The position numbers were made by a program, and so were the translations under genes. Positions 1-6,560 of a stretch of 9,437 bases of DNA are shown here, in pieces. The first letter of the stretch is position 1. Each line of letters starts with the position of its first letter. The notes under the pieces were generated by a model. The model made no database searches. It was not told where the DNA came from and saw nothing but the letters and a program-made list of their open reading frames with translations. This DNA comes from Bacteroidetes bacterium 4572_114 (GTDB taxonomy: Bacteria; Bacteroidota; Bacteroidia; Bacteroidales; 4484-276): NCBI GenBank assembly GCA_002254335.1, contig NIVA01000089.1, forward strand, positions 1-9,437, in the 5' to 3' direction.

Positions 1-1092
1 GCGCTTTGTGTGCTATGGGGAAATATGTTTGCGCAAATCCCAAACGGATATTACAATACTGCCACCGGGCTTAATGGTGCCGCACTGAAGGGCGCTTTAC
101 ACGATATTATCGACAATCACCAGGAAATAAATTATGATGCGGTAAAAGAAGCTGTGCAAATCCTGGATGAGGACCCCGGTAATCCGGAATACATCCAATT
201 AATTTACAAAGGGGTTTCTATTCCAAAGTCTGATTTTAACGCTGGTGTTGACGGATGGAACCGCGAACATATCTGGCCACAATCACATGGCGATTTTGGG
301 ACAAACAACGGCCCGGGCACAGACCTTCACGCCATCAGGCCTGCCGACGTTACTGTAAACACCAGCAGGAGCGATAAGGATTTCGACAACGGTGGCGAAC
401 CACATTATGAAGCCACGGGCTGTTACTCCGATGATGATTCGTGGGAGCCACGGGATGCCGTTAAAGGTGATGTGGCACGTGCGGTTTTTTATATGTGTGT
501 GAGGTACGAGGGCGATATTACCGGCGAACCCGATCTGGAAATCCTGGATGACATAACTTCATCATCATCCGGCAACGGATACCTGGGATTGATTGGCGCC
601 ATGTTGCAATGGCATGCCCAGGACCCTGTGGATCAAAGCGAAACCGACCGTAACAACCTGGTTTATTTCAATGAAGCATTTCCCAACCTCGACCAGGGAA
701 ACCGTAACCCTTTTATAGACCACCCCGAATATGCCGGCATGATATGGGGCGAACAATTAGTACAGGAACCAACCGGACACGCTACCGGTTTTTCTACCCA
801 AACCATTACACTTACATGGACAGATGCCACAGGTACGTTTAACCCTGACGGTTACCTTATCAGGATGAGCGATACCGGTTTCGACAATATCCCGGTTCCG
901 CAAGATGGGGTTGCGGTTGATGATGATTTCAATAACAAGAATGTGCCTTTCGGTACGGGCCGATGTGTTTTTGGTGGCCTCACCCCCAACACAATGTACT
1001 ATTTCAAGATTTTTGGCCATTCAGGTACAGGAACTTCTATCGACTACAAAACCGGTGATGGCGTGCAGCAGGTGGGGATTTTGGCTATGTAA
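1..1092 (+). CDS. Secreted endonuclease I family nuclease with C-terminal fn3 domain, 5'-truncated by the window edge
   Basis: The frame is open to base 1, so the start lies outside the window. The first codons read ALCVLWGNMFA then QIPNGYY, which looks like the end of a signal peptide cleaved before Gln; the GTG at 10 is therefore not the true start. The endonuclease I (EndA/NucM/Vvn) signature follows. Counting the GTG codon as residue 1, WNREHIWPQSHG lies at 83-94, with H87 the expected general base of the ββα-Me finger. DLHAIRPAD (105-113) and N117 supply the expected metal ligand region, and RNPFIDHPEY (232-241) closes the domain. Residues about 255-355 are a fibronectin type III domain (TITLTW, LTPNTMYYFKIFG). 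The family cuts DNA and RNA nonspecifically outside the cytoplasm. The protein stops directly after fn3, and I see no T9SS C-terminal sorting domain. Sure of the family; biological role (nutrient scavenging or biofilm DNA turnover) is inference. Confidence 0.93.
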   Translation, partial: ALCVLWGNMFAQIPNGYYNTATGLNGAALKGALHDIIDNHQEINYDAVKEAVQILDEDPGNPEYIQLIYKGVSIPKSDFNAGVDGWNREHIWPQSHGDFGTNNGPGTDLHAIRPADVTVNTSRSDKDFDNGGEPHYEATGCYSDDDSWEPRDAVKGDVARAVFYMCVRYEGDITGEPDLEILDDITSSSSGNGYLGLIGAMLQWHAQDPVDQSETDRNNLVYFNEAFPNLDQGNRNPFIDHPEYAGMIWGEQLVQEPTGHATGFSTQTITLTWTDATGTFNPDGYLIRMSDTGFDNIPVPQDGVAVDDDFNNKNVPFGTGRCVFGGLTPNTMYYFKIFGHSGTGTSIDYKTGDGVQQVGILAM

Positions 1093-1100
1093 AATTCAAA

Positions 1101-1133
1101 ATTCACCGGGTGTCTCCAAGGCATCCGGTGAAT
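1101..1133 (+). terminator. Hairpin downstream of the endonuclease gene, probable transcription terminator
   Basis: The arms 1101-1112 (ATTCACCGGGTG) and 1122-1133 (CATCCGGTGAAT) pair over 12 bp with one G-U wobble. Two further inner pairs (one wobble) leave a 5-nt loop TCCAA. The hairpin starts 9 nt after the endonuclease stop codon. There is no good T-tract on the plus strand; on the opposite strand it would be followed by TTTGAATTTT. A 3'-end structure for the upstream gene is the simplest reading. Confidence 0.55.
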
Positions 1134-1208
1134 CATACAGCAGTAGAAAATACCCTGAAGGTTTTGAACGAAGGCTCAAATAATTCTAACAACGTTTTGC
1201 CGTTATAA

Positions 1209-1223
1209 CCATCTAACTTCTTT
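1209..1223. repeat. Single copy of the CCATCTAACTTCT intergenic motif, upstream of dtd
   Basis: CCATCTAACTTCT here is identical over 13 nt to 6858-6870 in the spacer before the propeller gene. In both places it is followed within a few tens of bases by the start codon of a plus-strand gene. It probably belongs to a degenerate intergenic repeat family of this genome rather than being a specific operator. Confidence 0.45.
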
Positions 1224-1238
1224 AAATAAACTGAAATC

Positions 1239-1691
1239 ATGAAAGCAGTAATACAAAGGGTTACACAAGCATCAGTGGAAATAGAAAATACAATTAAAGG
1301 AAAAATCGGGGTTGGCCTTTTGGTTTTATTGGGAATTGAAGATGCCGACTCTAACGAGGATATTGAATGGCTCAGCGGAAAAATTTCCAGGTTAAGGATT
1401 TTCGCAGATGAAAAGGGCGTTATGAATTTACCAATTACCGATGTTGATGGGGGCATCCTTTTAATCAGCCAGTTTACGCTCCATGCCAGCACAAAAAAAG
1501 GAAACCGCCCCTCCTACATAAAAGCTGCCAGGCCAGAGGTTGCTATCCCATTATATGAGAAATTCAAAACCCGTCTTGAAAAAGAGATCAACAAAAAAGT
1601 GGAAACCGGTGAGTTTGGTGCATACATGAAAATTTCGCTGGTGAATGATGGGCCGGTTACAATTATTGTTGATACTAAAAACAGGGTGTGA
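1239..1691 (+). CDS. dtd: D-aminoacyl-tRNA deacylase (D-Tyr-tRNA deacylase)
   Basis: This 150-residue protein has the usual length of bacterial DTD. It hydrolyses the ester bond of D-aminoacyl-tRNAs (and mischarged glycyl-tRNAs) in the cytoplasm, recycling tRNA and preventing D-amino acids from entering proteins. Diagnostic motifs are all present: MKAVIQRVTQASVEI at the N-terminus, SQFTL at 77-81 with the catalytic-site Thr80, and NDGPVT at 136-141, the cross-subunit Gly-cisPro motif that rejects L-amino acids. LRIFADEKGVMN (52-63) and GEFGAYM (124-130) also match the family. The ATG at 1239 gives the canonical N-terminus; no Shine-Dalgarno is seen, as is normal in Bacteroidetes. It converges on the minus-strand toastrack gene, with 3 bp between the stop codons, so there is no room for a separate terminator beyond a weak AGGG/CCCT stem at 1683-1696. 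Confidence 0.97.
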   Translation: MKAVIQRVTQASVEIENTIKGKIGVGLLVLLGIEDADSNEDIEWLSGKISRLRIFADEKGVMNLPITDVDGGILLISQFTLHASTKKGNRPSYIKAARPEVAIPLYEKFKTRLEKEINKKVETGEFGAYMKISLVNDGPVTIIVDTKNRV

Positions 1692-1694
1692 TCC

Positions 1695-2627
1695 CTAATA
1701 CCGCTCCACCCGCAAACTGGTTACTGCGGCATCGATGCCGATGAAGATTTGTTTGTCGTTGCTGTTAAACCCCGGGGTTTGGTACAGGCCGGATTCAATT
1801 TTATCGAAACCATCGAACGATTTGCTCGATAGCACTGTATTGGTTTTTAATTCGCAGCCAACCCCCTCTGGTACTTCAATGGTTATTGCTGATGCCCCGG
1901 TATCAATTTGAAGGTCGGTTTTATCAATCTTGTCACCAAACTTCAGCCATATCGAGGAGGCGCCCCCATCAATATCCACCCTGTCAATTTTGAACGGGCT
2001 TAGGTCAAACTCTATCTTAGCGGCCCCGGCATCCATGTTAATATCCCAAACCGGCACGGGGTTGAGGCTGATCTCTGCTTCATTATTAAATCCGGATGAC
2101 CTGATCTTGCCCTCTTCCATCGACAGCTTTAAAACTACTGCACTGCCAACATTGTCGGCCTCCAGGTAATATTTCCCCAGGTTCCCCTGCCGTTCAAACT
2201 TTAGCAGGTAATCATCGGTTTCGCTAATGCTAAATTCCCCGGCAACAGCGTCCAATTCCAGCACGGCATTTTCAACACCATCATTATAATTCTCATATAA
2301 AAACTGGTCTGTCCAACGTTCATCGTCCCAATCAGAATGTTTTTCTCCGTCCCAATGCCAGCCCCATCCTGAACCCAGATTGTCATGATCGTGATACATC
2401 GGTTTGGTGGTAATATACACCATGGCGATTATTACAATTATGAAGGATAAAATAATACGGACTGCCCCTTTAATTGGCAGGAGGGAAATGCCAAGGATAA
2501 CAAGGATAACCGGCCACAAGTGCCTGAGATCGTACCATCTGAAATAAAACAGGCCAAAATTCCGTAATACGAAAAGTGTGCCTATGGCAACGAGAAGGAC
2601 CCCCCAAAATACTCCTTTTGTTTTCAT
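1695..2627 (-). CDS. LiaI/LiaF-like membrane protein with C-terminal toastrack (DUF4097/DUF2154-like) β domain
   Basis: The 310-residue protein starts with three hydrophobic segments (about 7-22, 37-51, 55-72). The first two form the LiaI/LiaF-type pattern of a Gly-rich helix, an aromatic turn and LWPVILVILG. Residues 77-105 form a linker rich in His, Asp and Trp (MYHDHDN, GWGWHWDGEKH). The rest is β-rich and built of recurring rungs: LDAVAGEFSI (125), MDAGAAKIEF (198), IDGGASSIWL (219), IDTGASAITI (241) and IDAAVTSLRV (298), as in toastrack folds of LiaF-like and PspC-associated proteins. It is coupled to the upstream PspC gene through a TAATG overlap. In Firmicutes, LiaF-type proteins restrain envelope-stress two-component systems; no kinase or regulator gene is in this window, so a sensing or inhibitory role here is inference. 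The fold assignment is fairly secure, the exact function is not. Confidence 0.82.
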   Translation of the reverse strand: MKTKGVFWGVLLVAIGTLFVLRNFGLFYFRWYDLRHLWPVILVILGISLLPIKGAVRIILSFIIVIIAMVYITTKPMYHDHDNLGSGWGWHWDGEKHSDWDDERWTDQFLYENYNDGVENAVLELDAVAGEFSISETDDYLLKFERQGNLGKYYLEADNVGSAVVLKLSMEEGKIRSSGFNNEAEISLNPVPVWDINMDAGAAKIEFDLSPFKIDRVDIDGGASSIWLKFGDKIDKTDLQIDTGASAITIEVPEGVGCELKTNTVLSSKSFDGFDKIESGLYQTPGFNSNDKQIFIGIDAAVTSLRVERY

Positions 2628-2629
2628 TA
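2625..2629 (-). promoter_or_regulatory. TAATG stop/start overlap coupling the PspC and toastrack genes
   Basis: Read on the minus strand, the TAA stop of the PspC gene and the ATG of the toastrack gene share one base (TAATG). This implies translational re-initiation and co-expression of the two membrane proteins. Confidence 0.85.
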
Positions 2630-3106
2630 GAAATTGTTTTTAGGTTTGGACCAGGTGTTTTTCATTATCAGTATGCCGGCAACAATCAGGAGCACTGGCC
2701 ATAAGTCGCCAAAATCAATGCGGGGGATAAACCTGGCGATGAGGAACAGGGCACCAACTGTGATTAATATGATCCCTGCAATGAGGTTTCCGTCATGCTT
2801 TCTTTTTTCATAATTGGGAATAGGCTTTTGAAAGTCTTTTTCTTGTTCAGGGCTTGGGTTTTCGTTTTCCATTTTGTGTGATGTTTTTGAGTTTTCGAAT
2901 TGATGAAATGAATAATCAGGATCGATAGGGATCGCAATCCATAGGATGATGTATAGAAGTACGCCCCCGGCGGCAAACAGGGCCAGGATGACAAAAACTA
3001 TACGGATGATGAGCACGTCGATGTTAAAATATTGGGCAAGCCCACCCGACACACCGCCGATTACAGTGTCGTACCGGCTGCGATAAAGTCTTTCTGGTTG
3101 GTTCAT
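2627..3106 (-). CDS. PspC-domain membrane protein with C-terminal LiaI-like TM pair
   Basis: The 159-residue protein has an N-terminal PspC domain (about 5-63). RLYRSRYDTVIGGVSGGLAQ is the typical amphipathic start, and residues 31-60 form the membrane part ending in LWIAIPIDPD. A hydrophilic linker rich in Glu, Lys, Asn and Ser follows (about 64-105). A second pair of short membrane helices (about 107-125 and 135-149, with GDLWPVLLIVAGILI) matches the LiaI/LiaF-like TM module that also opens the next gene. PspC proteins act at the inner membrane in phage-shock-type responses to envelope damage. It is the first gene of a two-gene operon; a TAAATTTG box lies 30 bp upstream. The PspC family is certain. 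Regulation by PspF or PspA homologues cannot be judged from this window. Confidence 0.9.
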   Translation of the reverse strand: MNQPERLYRSRYDTVIGGVSGGLAQYFNIDVLIIRIVFVILALFAAGGVLLYIILWIAIPIDPDYSFHQFENSKTSHKMENENPSPEQEKDFQKPIPNYEKRKHDGNLIAGIILITVGALFLIARFIPRIDFGDLWPVLLIVAGILIMKNTWSKPKNNF

Positions 3107-3135
3107 AAGCTAAGGTTTTGTGTTTCAAAATTAGG

Positions 3136-3143
3136 CAAATTTA
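3136..3143 (-). promoter_or_regulatory. Candidate Bacteroidetes -7 promoter box for the PspC/toastrack operon
   Basis: The minus strand reads TAAATTTG, an exact match to the TAnnTTTG -7 consensus for the Bacteroidetes primary sigma factor. A start about 7 nt downstream would leave a short leader of roughly 25 nt before the PspC ATG. The -33 region holds only a T-run (TTTTTCG), not a clear TTG, so the call is provisional. Confidence 0.5.
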
Positions 3144-3237
3144 CTAAAGGTCAATCTACTTAGACGAAAAACATGATGTTCCGTTACAATAATTATTCAT
3201 GTTTAACCTTATTTACATTTACAAACGCGATTTATAG

Positions 3238-3245
3238 TACTTTTG
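3238..3245 (+). promoter_or_regulatory. Candidate -7 promoter box facing the PHP-like gene
   Basis: TACTTTTG matches TAnnTTTG on the plus strand, with an ATTTAC sequence about 19-25 nt upstream in place of a clear -33 TTG. Transcription from here would give a leader of about 250 nt containing the double-hairpin repeat. A nearer promoter for the gene was not recognised. Confidence 0.4.
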
Positions 3246-3303
3246 CTATGTGAGGAAAGATAATGATGCAATGGTTTAATGATAAAATAGTTCATTGCTT
3301 AAA

Positions 3304-3347
3304 TGAGTCCTGTCTAAAAACGAAGTTTTTGAAAATTCGCGAAATTT
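3304..3347 (+). repeat. 44-nt double-hairpin dispersed repeat, copy 1
   Basis: The segment matches 4816-4859 at 42 of 44 positions. It contains two adjacent small hairpins. The first has stem AAAAAC/GTTTTT (3316-3321/3325-3330) with loop GAA. The second has stem AAAATT/AATTTT (3332-3337/3343-3348) with loop CGCGA. It lies 154 bp before the start of the PHP-like gene, in the same orientation as copy 2 relative to the downstream gene. Confidence 0.8.
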
Positions 3348-3432
3348 TGTTGTTTTCAACCAAAAGATTATAAAGCAATTAAAAAAAATATTAGCGCATT
3401 CGCGGCAAAATTCAACTTGTTGGAGTGGATTC

Positions 3433-3456
3433 ATGCTTCAATGCTTCAATGTTTTA
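3433..3456. repeat. ATGCTTCA octamer tandem (two perfect copies, one degenerate)
   Basis: ATGCTTCA occurs at 3433-3440 and 3441-3448, followed by the degenerate copy ATGTTTTA at 3449-3456. The unit resembles short tandem motifs found between genes in Bacteroidetes. No function can be assigned. Confidence 0.55.
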
Positions 3457-3501
3457 ATATGATAGTTAAAAAAATAACTTACCGAAAAACCCTGACGATA
3501 C

Positions 3502-4734
3502 ATGTTGATAAAGCTGATTAAATTTCTATTAAAACTTTTTTATTGGGCACTGATTTTACTTATTGTGATTTTCTTCATTATTTATGCCCTGGCACCAATT
3601 TACACATTTCCCGAATACGGGCCTTTTACAGGGGATAAATTCCTAAATCCGTACAAACAAGCCGACTCGTCCGAATGGAAAAAGGGAAACTTCCAGGTCC
3701 AATCGAGGGCATGGATGGGCATTACAAATGGAAGGCTTAACACCAATGAGGCCATCGAAACCATTTACAAGCAGTTAGGTTACGACATTATCGTTACATC
3801 TGACTACATGCGAATCAATAAATTTGGTGAAGGGCAGCCCAACTATATACCCACCTATGAGCACGGTTACGGCTGGCGGAAAAACCACCAGGTTTGTCTT
3901 GGCGCCGAAAAGGTTTGTTGGCTCGATTATCCATTTTATCAAAACCTCAGCCACAAGCAACATGTGTTAAATAGTTTAAGGGACGAGAACCAAATTGTTG
4001 CAATTGCCCATCCTGATCTTCGCGGGGGCTATACACTTGAAGATATGAAATACCTCACCAACTACGACCTGGTAGAGGCTTTTAACAAAGTACGTTTCAG
4101 TGTACGGCACTGGGATGTGGCTTTGTCGAGCGGCCACCTTGTTTATTTGTTGGCCAATGATGATGCCCACAATGTTTTCAACCCCAAAGAGGTTGGCCGG
4201 GTGTTTACAATGATCAATACCCAAAGCCTTGACAAAGATGAAGTGTTGGGTGCATTAAAAAAAGGGAAGTCGTATGCAGTTAAGATTGGGATGCGCGATG
4301 GTGCCGACTTTGTGGAGAAAGCCGATGACCATGAAAAGGCCCCGGCCCTAAAATCTGTGGAGGTAATTAACGACACCCTGTATGTTGAGGTAAGTGAAAA
4401 AGCCAGTGAGATTAAGTTTATTGGCCAAAACGGTGTGCTCAGGAAAATGGTTTCCGATACCAACCGTGCGGAATTTTGGATCATGCCCATCGAAACCTAT
4501 ATCCGGGTTGAAATTGTGTTTCCCAATTCCACAGTGTTTTATCTTAACCCGGTTGTTAGGTACGATGGCACACAGGTAGCCCGGCAACCATCACCACAAC
4601 TCAACAAGGCCAAAACCTGGATACAAAGAGGGATTATCTTTGTTATTGCATTAATTGTAATAATGATCGTTTTCAAGGCAAAGGGCAGGCGAAAAAAACG
4701 TAAACCCCAAAGATATTATTTCAACAACAGATAA
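3502..4734 (+). CDS. Two-TM membrane protein with a degenerate PHP-like (polymerase and histidinol phosphatase superfamily) periplasmic domain
   Basis: The 410-residue protein has an N-terminal membrane helix (about 10-32) and a second one near the end (about 377-391), followed by a very basic tail (KAKGRRKKRK, 392-401). The positive-inside rule places the roughly 340-residue middle in the periplasm. That middle follows PHP order: a β1 motif at 64-79 (FQVQSRAWMGITNGR), a GYDIIVTSDY strand at 93-102, GAE at 134-136, AIAHPD at 168-172, VEAFN at 191-195 and NDDAH at 219-223. The C-terminal H170, E192, D221 and H223 are kept. The HxH that normally opens the metal site is Q65-V-Q67, and the usual TDH is SDY (100-102), so metal binding is probably reduced or altered. 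A β domain (about 284-355) follows. No function is known to me; an envelope or glycan phosphoesterase-like or binding role is a guess. It precedes the glycosyltransferase by 190 bp on the same strand. Confidence 0.7.
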   Translation: MLIKLIKFLLKLFYWALILLIVIFFIIYALAPIYTFPEYGPFTGDKFLNPYKQADSSEWKKGNFQVQSRAWMGITNGRLNTNEAIETIYKQLGYDIIVTSDYMRINKFGEGQPNYIPTYEHGYGWRKNHQVCLGAEKVCWLDYPFYQNLSHKQHVLNSLRDENQIVAIAHPDLRGGYTLEDMKYLTNYDLVEAFNKVRFSVRHWDVALSSGHLVYLLANDDAHNVFNPKEVGRVFTMINTQSLDKDEVLGALKKGKSYAVKIGMRDGADFVEKADDHEKAPALKSVEVINDTLYVEVSEKASEIKFIGQNGVLRKMVSDTNRAEFWIMPIETYIRVEIVFPNSTVFYLNPVVRYDGTQVARQPSPQLNKAKTWIQRGIIFVIALIVIMIVFKAKGRRKKRKPQRYYFNNR

Positions 4735-4815
4735 AGCATGGGGGCCAGGGCATCTGGATAGCCGTCAGACAGTTTAGGTTAAAAGTCAGACATAGAATAC
4801 TTTAACTTCAATGTG

Positions 4816-4859
4816 TGAGTCCGGTCTAAAAACGAAGTTTTTGAAAATTAGCGAAATTT
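4816..4859 (+). repeat. 44-nt double-hairpin dispersed repeat, copy 2
   Basis: This copy differs from copy 1 (3304-3347) at two positions only: one outside both stems (G4823, T in copy 1) and one in the second loop (A4850, C in copy 1). Stem 1 is AAAAAC/GTTTTT (4828-4833/4837-4842) with loop GAA. Stem 2 is AAATT/AATTT (4845-4849/4855-4859) with loop AGCGA. It ends 65 bp before the glycosyltransferase start. Confidence 0.8.
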
Positions 4860-4924
4860 GAGTTTTATAGATGCGTTTGTAATATTCCAACAAGTGTTCA
4901 ATTGCCAAAATTGTTGACAAAGCT

Positions 4925-6547
4925 ATGGGACAGGGTACTATCAAGGAGGAAAGACATCAAAAAAACATCAATCGGTTTTTGGTGCTGATAGTTGTAATTT
5001 CGGTGGCGATAAGGGGCTTTTTGGCTTGGGCACTCGAACTTGGCAATGACGAAGTTTATTATTGGACCTACGCTTTATATCCAGGCTTAAGCCATTTCGA
5101 CCATCCCCCAATGGTTGGGTTTATGATACAGTTATTTAGCCTGGACCTCTATTTCGATAGCGAACTCTTTATCAGGATGAGCTCTGTTTTGTTAGGGGGC
5201 GCAAATACTTATCTCATATTTCTGATAGGAAAAAGTGTGAAGGGACGGCTCACCGGATTATTTGCGGCCATGCTTTACAACACTTCGGTTTATTGTTTTG
5301 TAATTGCCGGTATTTTTATTTTGCCCGACACCCCCCAACTCTTCTTCTGGCTGGCCGGCCTTTACTTTTTAATTATTTCCCTTCCGGCAGAAGAGATAAC
5401 CAAACAGGCAAAAAACCGGATTTTAATTGCCGGGCTGCTAATTGGCCTGGCCATGCTTTCTAAATACACATCAGTTTTTCTTTGGGCCGGGGCCGGGTTA
5501 TATATTTTGATATACAACCGGAAATGGCTAAAAACAAGCCAACTGTACTTGTCGGCAATTTTGAGCTTAATCATTTTCACACCTGTGTTATTTTGGAACC
5601 TGGAAAACAATTTCATCAGTTTTACCTTCCAAAGCGAAAGGGTTGGTTTTTTCGGCCAGGGCCTTCGTCCCGATTATTTTTTCACCGAATTGTTGGGGCA
5701 AATCCTTTATAACAACCCTGTCAACTTTCTGATTATCATTTTTGCGTTGTTGGCTTTACTGAAGCGAAAGTTTAAAATTGAACCGGGCAAACTCCGTTTA
5801 CTTATGCTTACCAGTCTGCCATTGATATTTCTGTTCCTGTTTTTTGCCTTGTTCAGGCGCACCCTCCCACACTGGACCGGGCCGGCCTACCTCGGGCTTA
5901 TTGTGGTTGCAGCGGCATGGTTGGCCGAAAAGGCCAAATCAGGAACAAAGAAAAATTATTTCCCCCGTGCGGTTCAATTTGCCACAGGTACATTGCTTTT
6001 GGCACTGACCCTTGGCTTTGTTCATATCAACACGGGTGTGTTTAGTTTTCCTGATAATCCTGATCCCAAAAAATTGGGTGAAAACGATATAACCCTCGAT
6101 ATGTATGGATGGCAACAATTTGCGGATAAATTTGCCCAACAAATTGATGATGATGTTAAATCGGGCAACATGCCTGCCGGTGCGCCAATAATTTCGCATC
6201 GCTGGTTCCCGGCGGCCCATCTCGACTATTATGTTGCCCACCCTAATGGAATAGGCCTTTTAGCAATAGGTGATTTGGAAAGGGTACACAAATACGCCTG
6301 GATTAACCGTGAACGTGGGCAAATCCGTTTAGGTTCAGATGCCTGGTTCATTACATCAAGCAGGGATTATCAGGCTCCAACCCCCCTTTACGGCAAATAC
6401 TATTCAACGATTGAAAAACCACAGATCATTAAAATATACAAGGGCAGTAAGCATGTTGAGAATTTTTTTGTTTACCGGATGCGGGATTGCTATCTGGTTC
6501 CGGTGGATGTTTTGATGGAATATGGGATTGACGGATATAACCATTAG
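4925..6547 (+). CDS. GT39/ArnT-like (PMT_2) multi-pass membrane glycosyltransferase
   Basis: The 540-residue protein has a hydrophobic N-terminal two thirds with about ten membrane segments (first at about 18-38, last at about 350-368) and a soluble C-terminal region (about 370-540). After the first helix comes NDEVYYW (41-47), the acidic DE motif of the GT-C superfamily that holds the catalytic Asp/Glu in the first periplasmic loop. FDHPPM (58-63), LPDTP (133-137) and LSKYT (178-182) are further hallmarks of the PMT_2/ArnT-type group. Such enzymes move a sugar from a polyprenyl-phosphate donor to a lipid or protein acceptor on the outer face of the inner membrane; acceptor and sugar here are unknown. 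The ATG at 4925 gives a short basic N-terminus before TM1 as expected. The PHP-like membrane protein upstream may be functionally linked. A full-length gene with no sign of decay; the family is well supported, the substrate is not. Confidence 0.9.
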   Translation: MGQGTIKEERHQKNINRFLVLIVVISVAIRGFLAWALELGNDEVYYWTYALYPGLSHFDHPPMVGFMIQLFSLDLYFDSELFIRMSSVLLGGANTYLIFLIGKSVKGRLTGLFAAMLYNTSVYCFVIAGIFILPDTPQLFFWLAGLYFLIISLPAEEITKQAKNRILIAGLLIGLAMLSKYTSVFLWAGAGLYILIYNRKWLKTSQLYLSAILSLIIFTPVLFWNLENNFISFTFQSERVGFFGQGLRPDYFFTELLGQILYNNPVNFLIIIFALLALLKRKFKIEPGKLRLLMLTSLPLIFLFLFFALFRRTLPHWTGPAYLGLIVVAAAWLAEKAKSGTKKNYFPRAVQFATGTLLLALTLGFVHINTGVFSFPDNPDPKKLGENDITLDMYGWQQFADKFAQQIDDDVKSGNMPAGAPIISHRWFPAAHLDYYVAHPNGIGLLAIGDLERVHKYAWINRERGQIRLGSDAWFITSSRDYQAPTPLYGKYYSTIEKPQIIKIYKGSKHVENFFVYRMRDCYLVPVDVLMEYGIDGYNH

Positions 6548-6560
6548 TTTTTGTTAAGTC

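Larger units (their letters stand above)
3107..3501. other. Divergent intergenic region between the PspC operon and the PHP-like gene
   Basis: I see no credible coding sequence in these 395 bp. It is AT-rich and holds promoter-like boxes facing each way (3136-3143 minus, 3238-3245 plus), one copy of a 44-nt double-hairpin repeat (3304-3347) and an ATGCTTCA tandem (3433-3456). AATGGTTTAAT (3270-3280) and AATGTTTTAAT (3448-3458) are near-identical 11-mers flanking the repeat on either side. Confidence 0.7.

Noticed and set aside
905..1183. 92-codon plus-strand ORF overlapping the end of the endonuclease gene, considered as a frameshifted continuation
   Set aside because: Its translation has no fn3 or T9SS-like features, and the endonuclease frame is intact through the fn3 domain.
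1133..1492. 119-codon ORF on the minus strand across dtd
   Set aside because: It lies antisense to dtd, whose family motifs are unambiguous; the reverse frame shows no recognisable domain.
1683..1696. AGGG/CCCT stem between dtd and the toastrack gene as a bidirectional terminator
   Set aside because: Only 4 bp with no T-run; it lies within both stop regions and is likely chance.
3107..3501. Divergent spacer considered for a riboswitch or structured ncRNA
   Set aside because: Apart from the small double hairpin and tandem motifs I see no long conserved pairing or known riboswitch consensus.
4143..4490. 115-codon minus-strand ORF inside the PHP-like gene
   Set aside because: Antisense shadow of a gene with clear TM segments and PHP motifs; Ser/Leu-rich composition is typical of reverse-frame artefacts.
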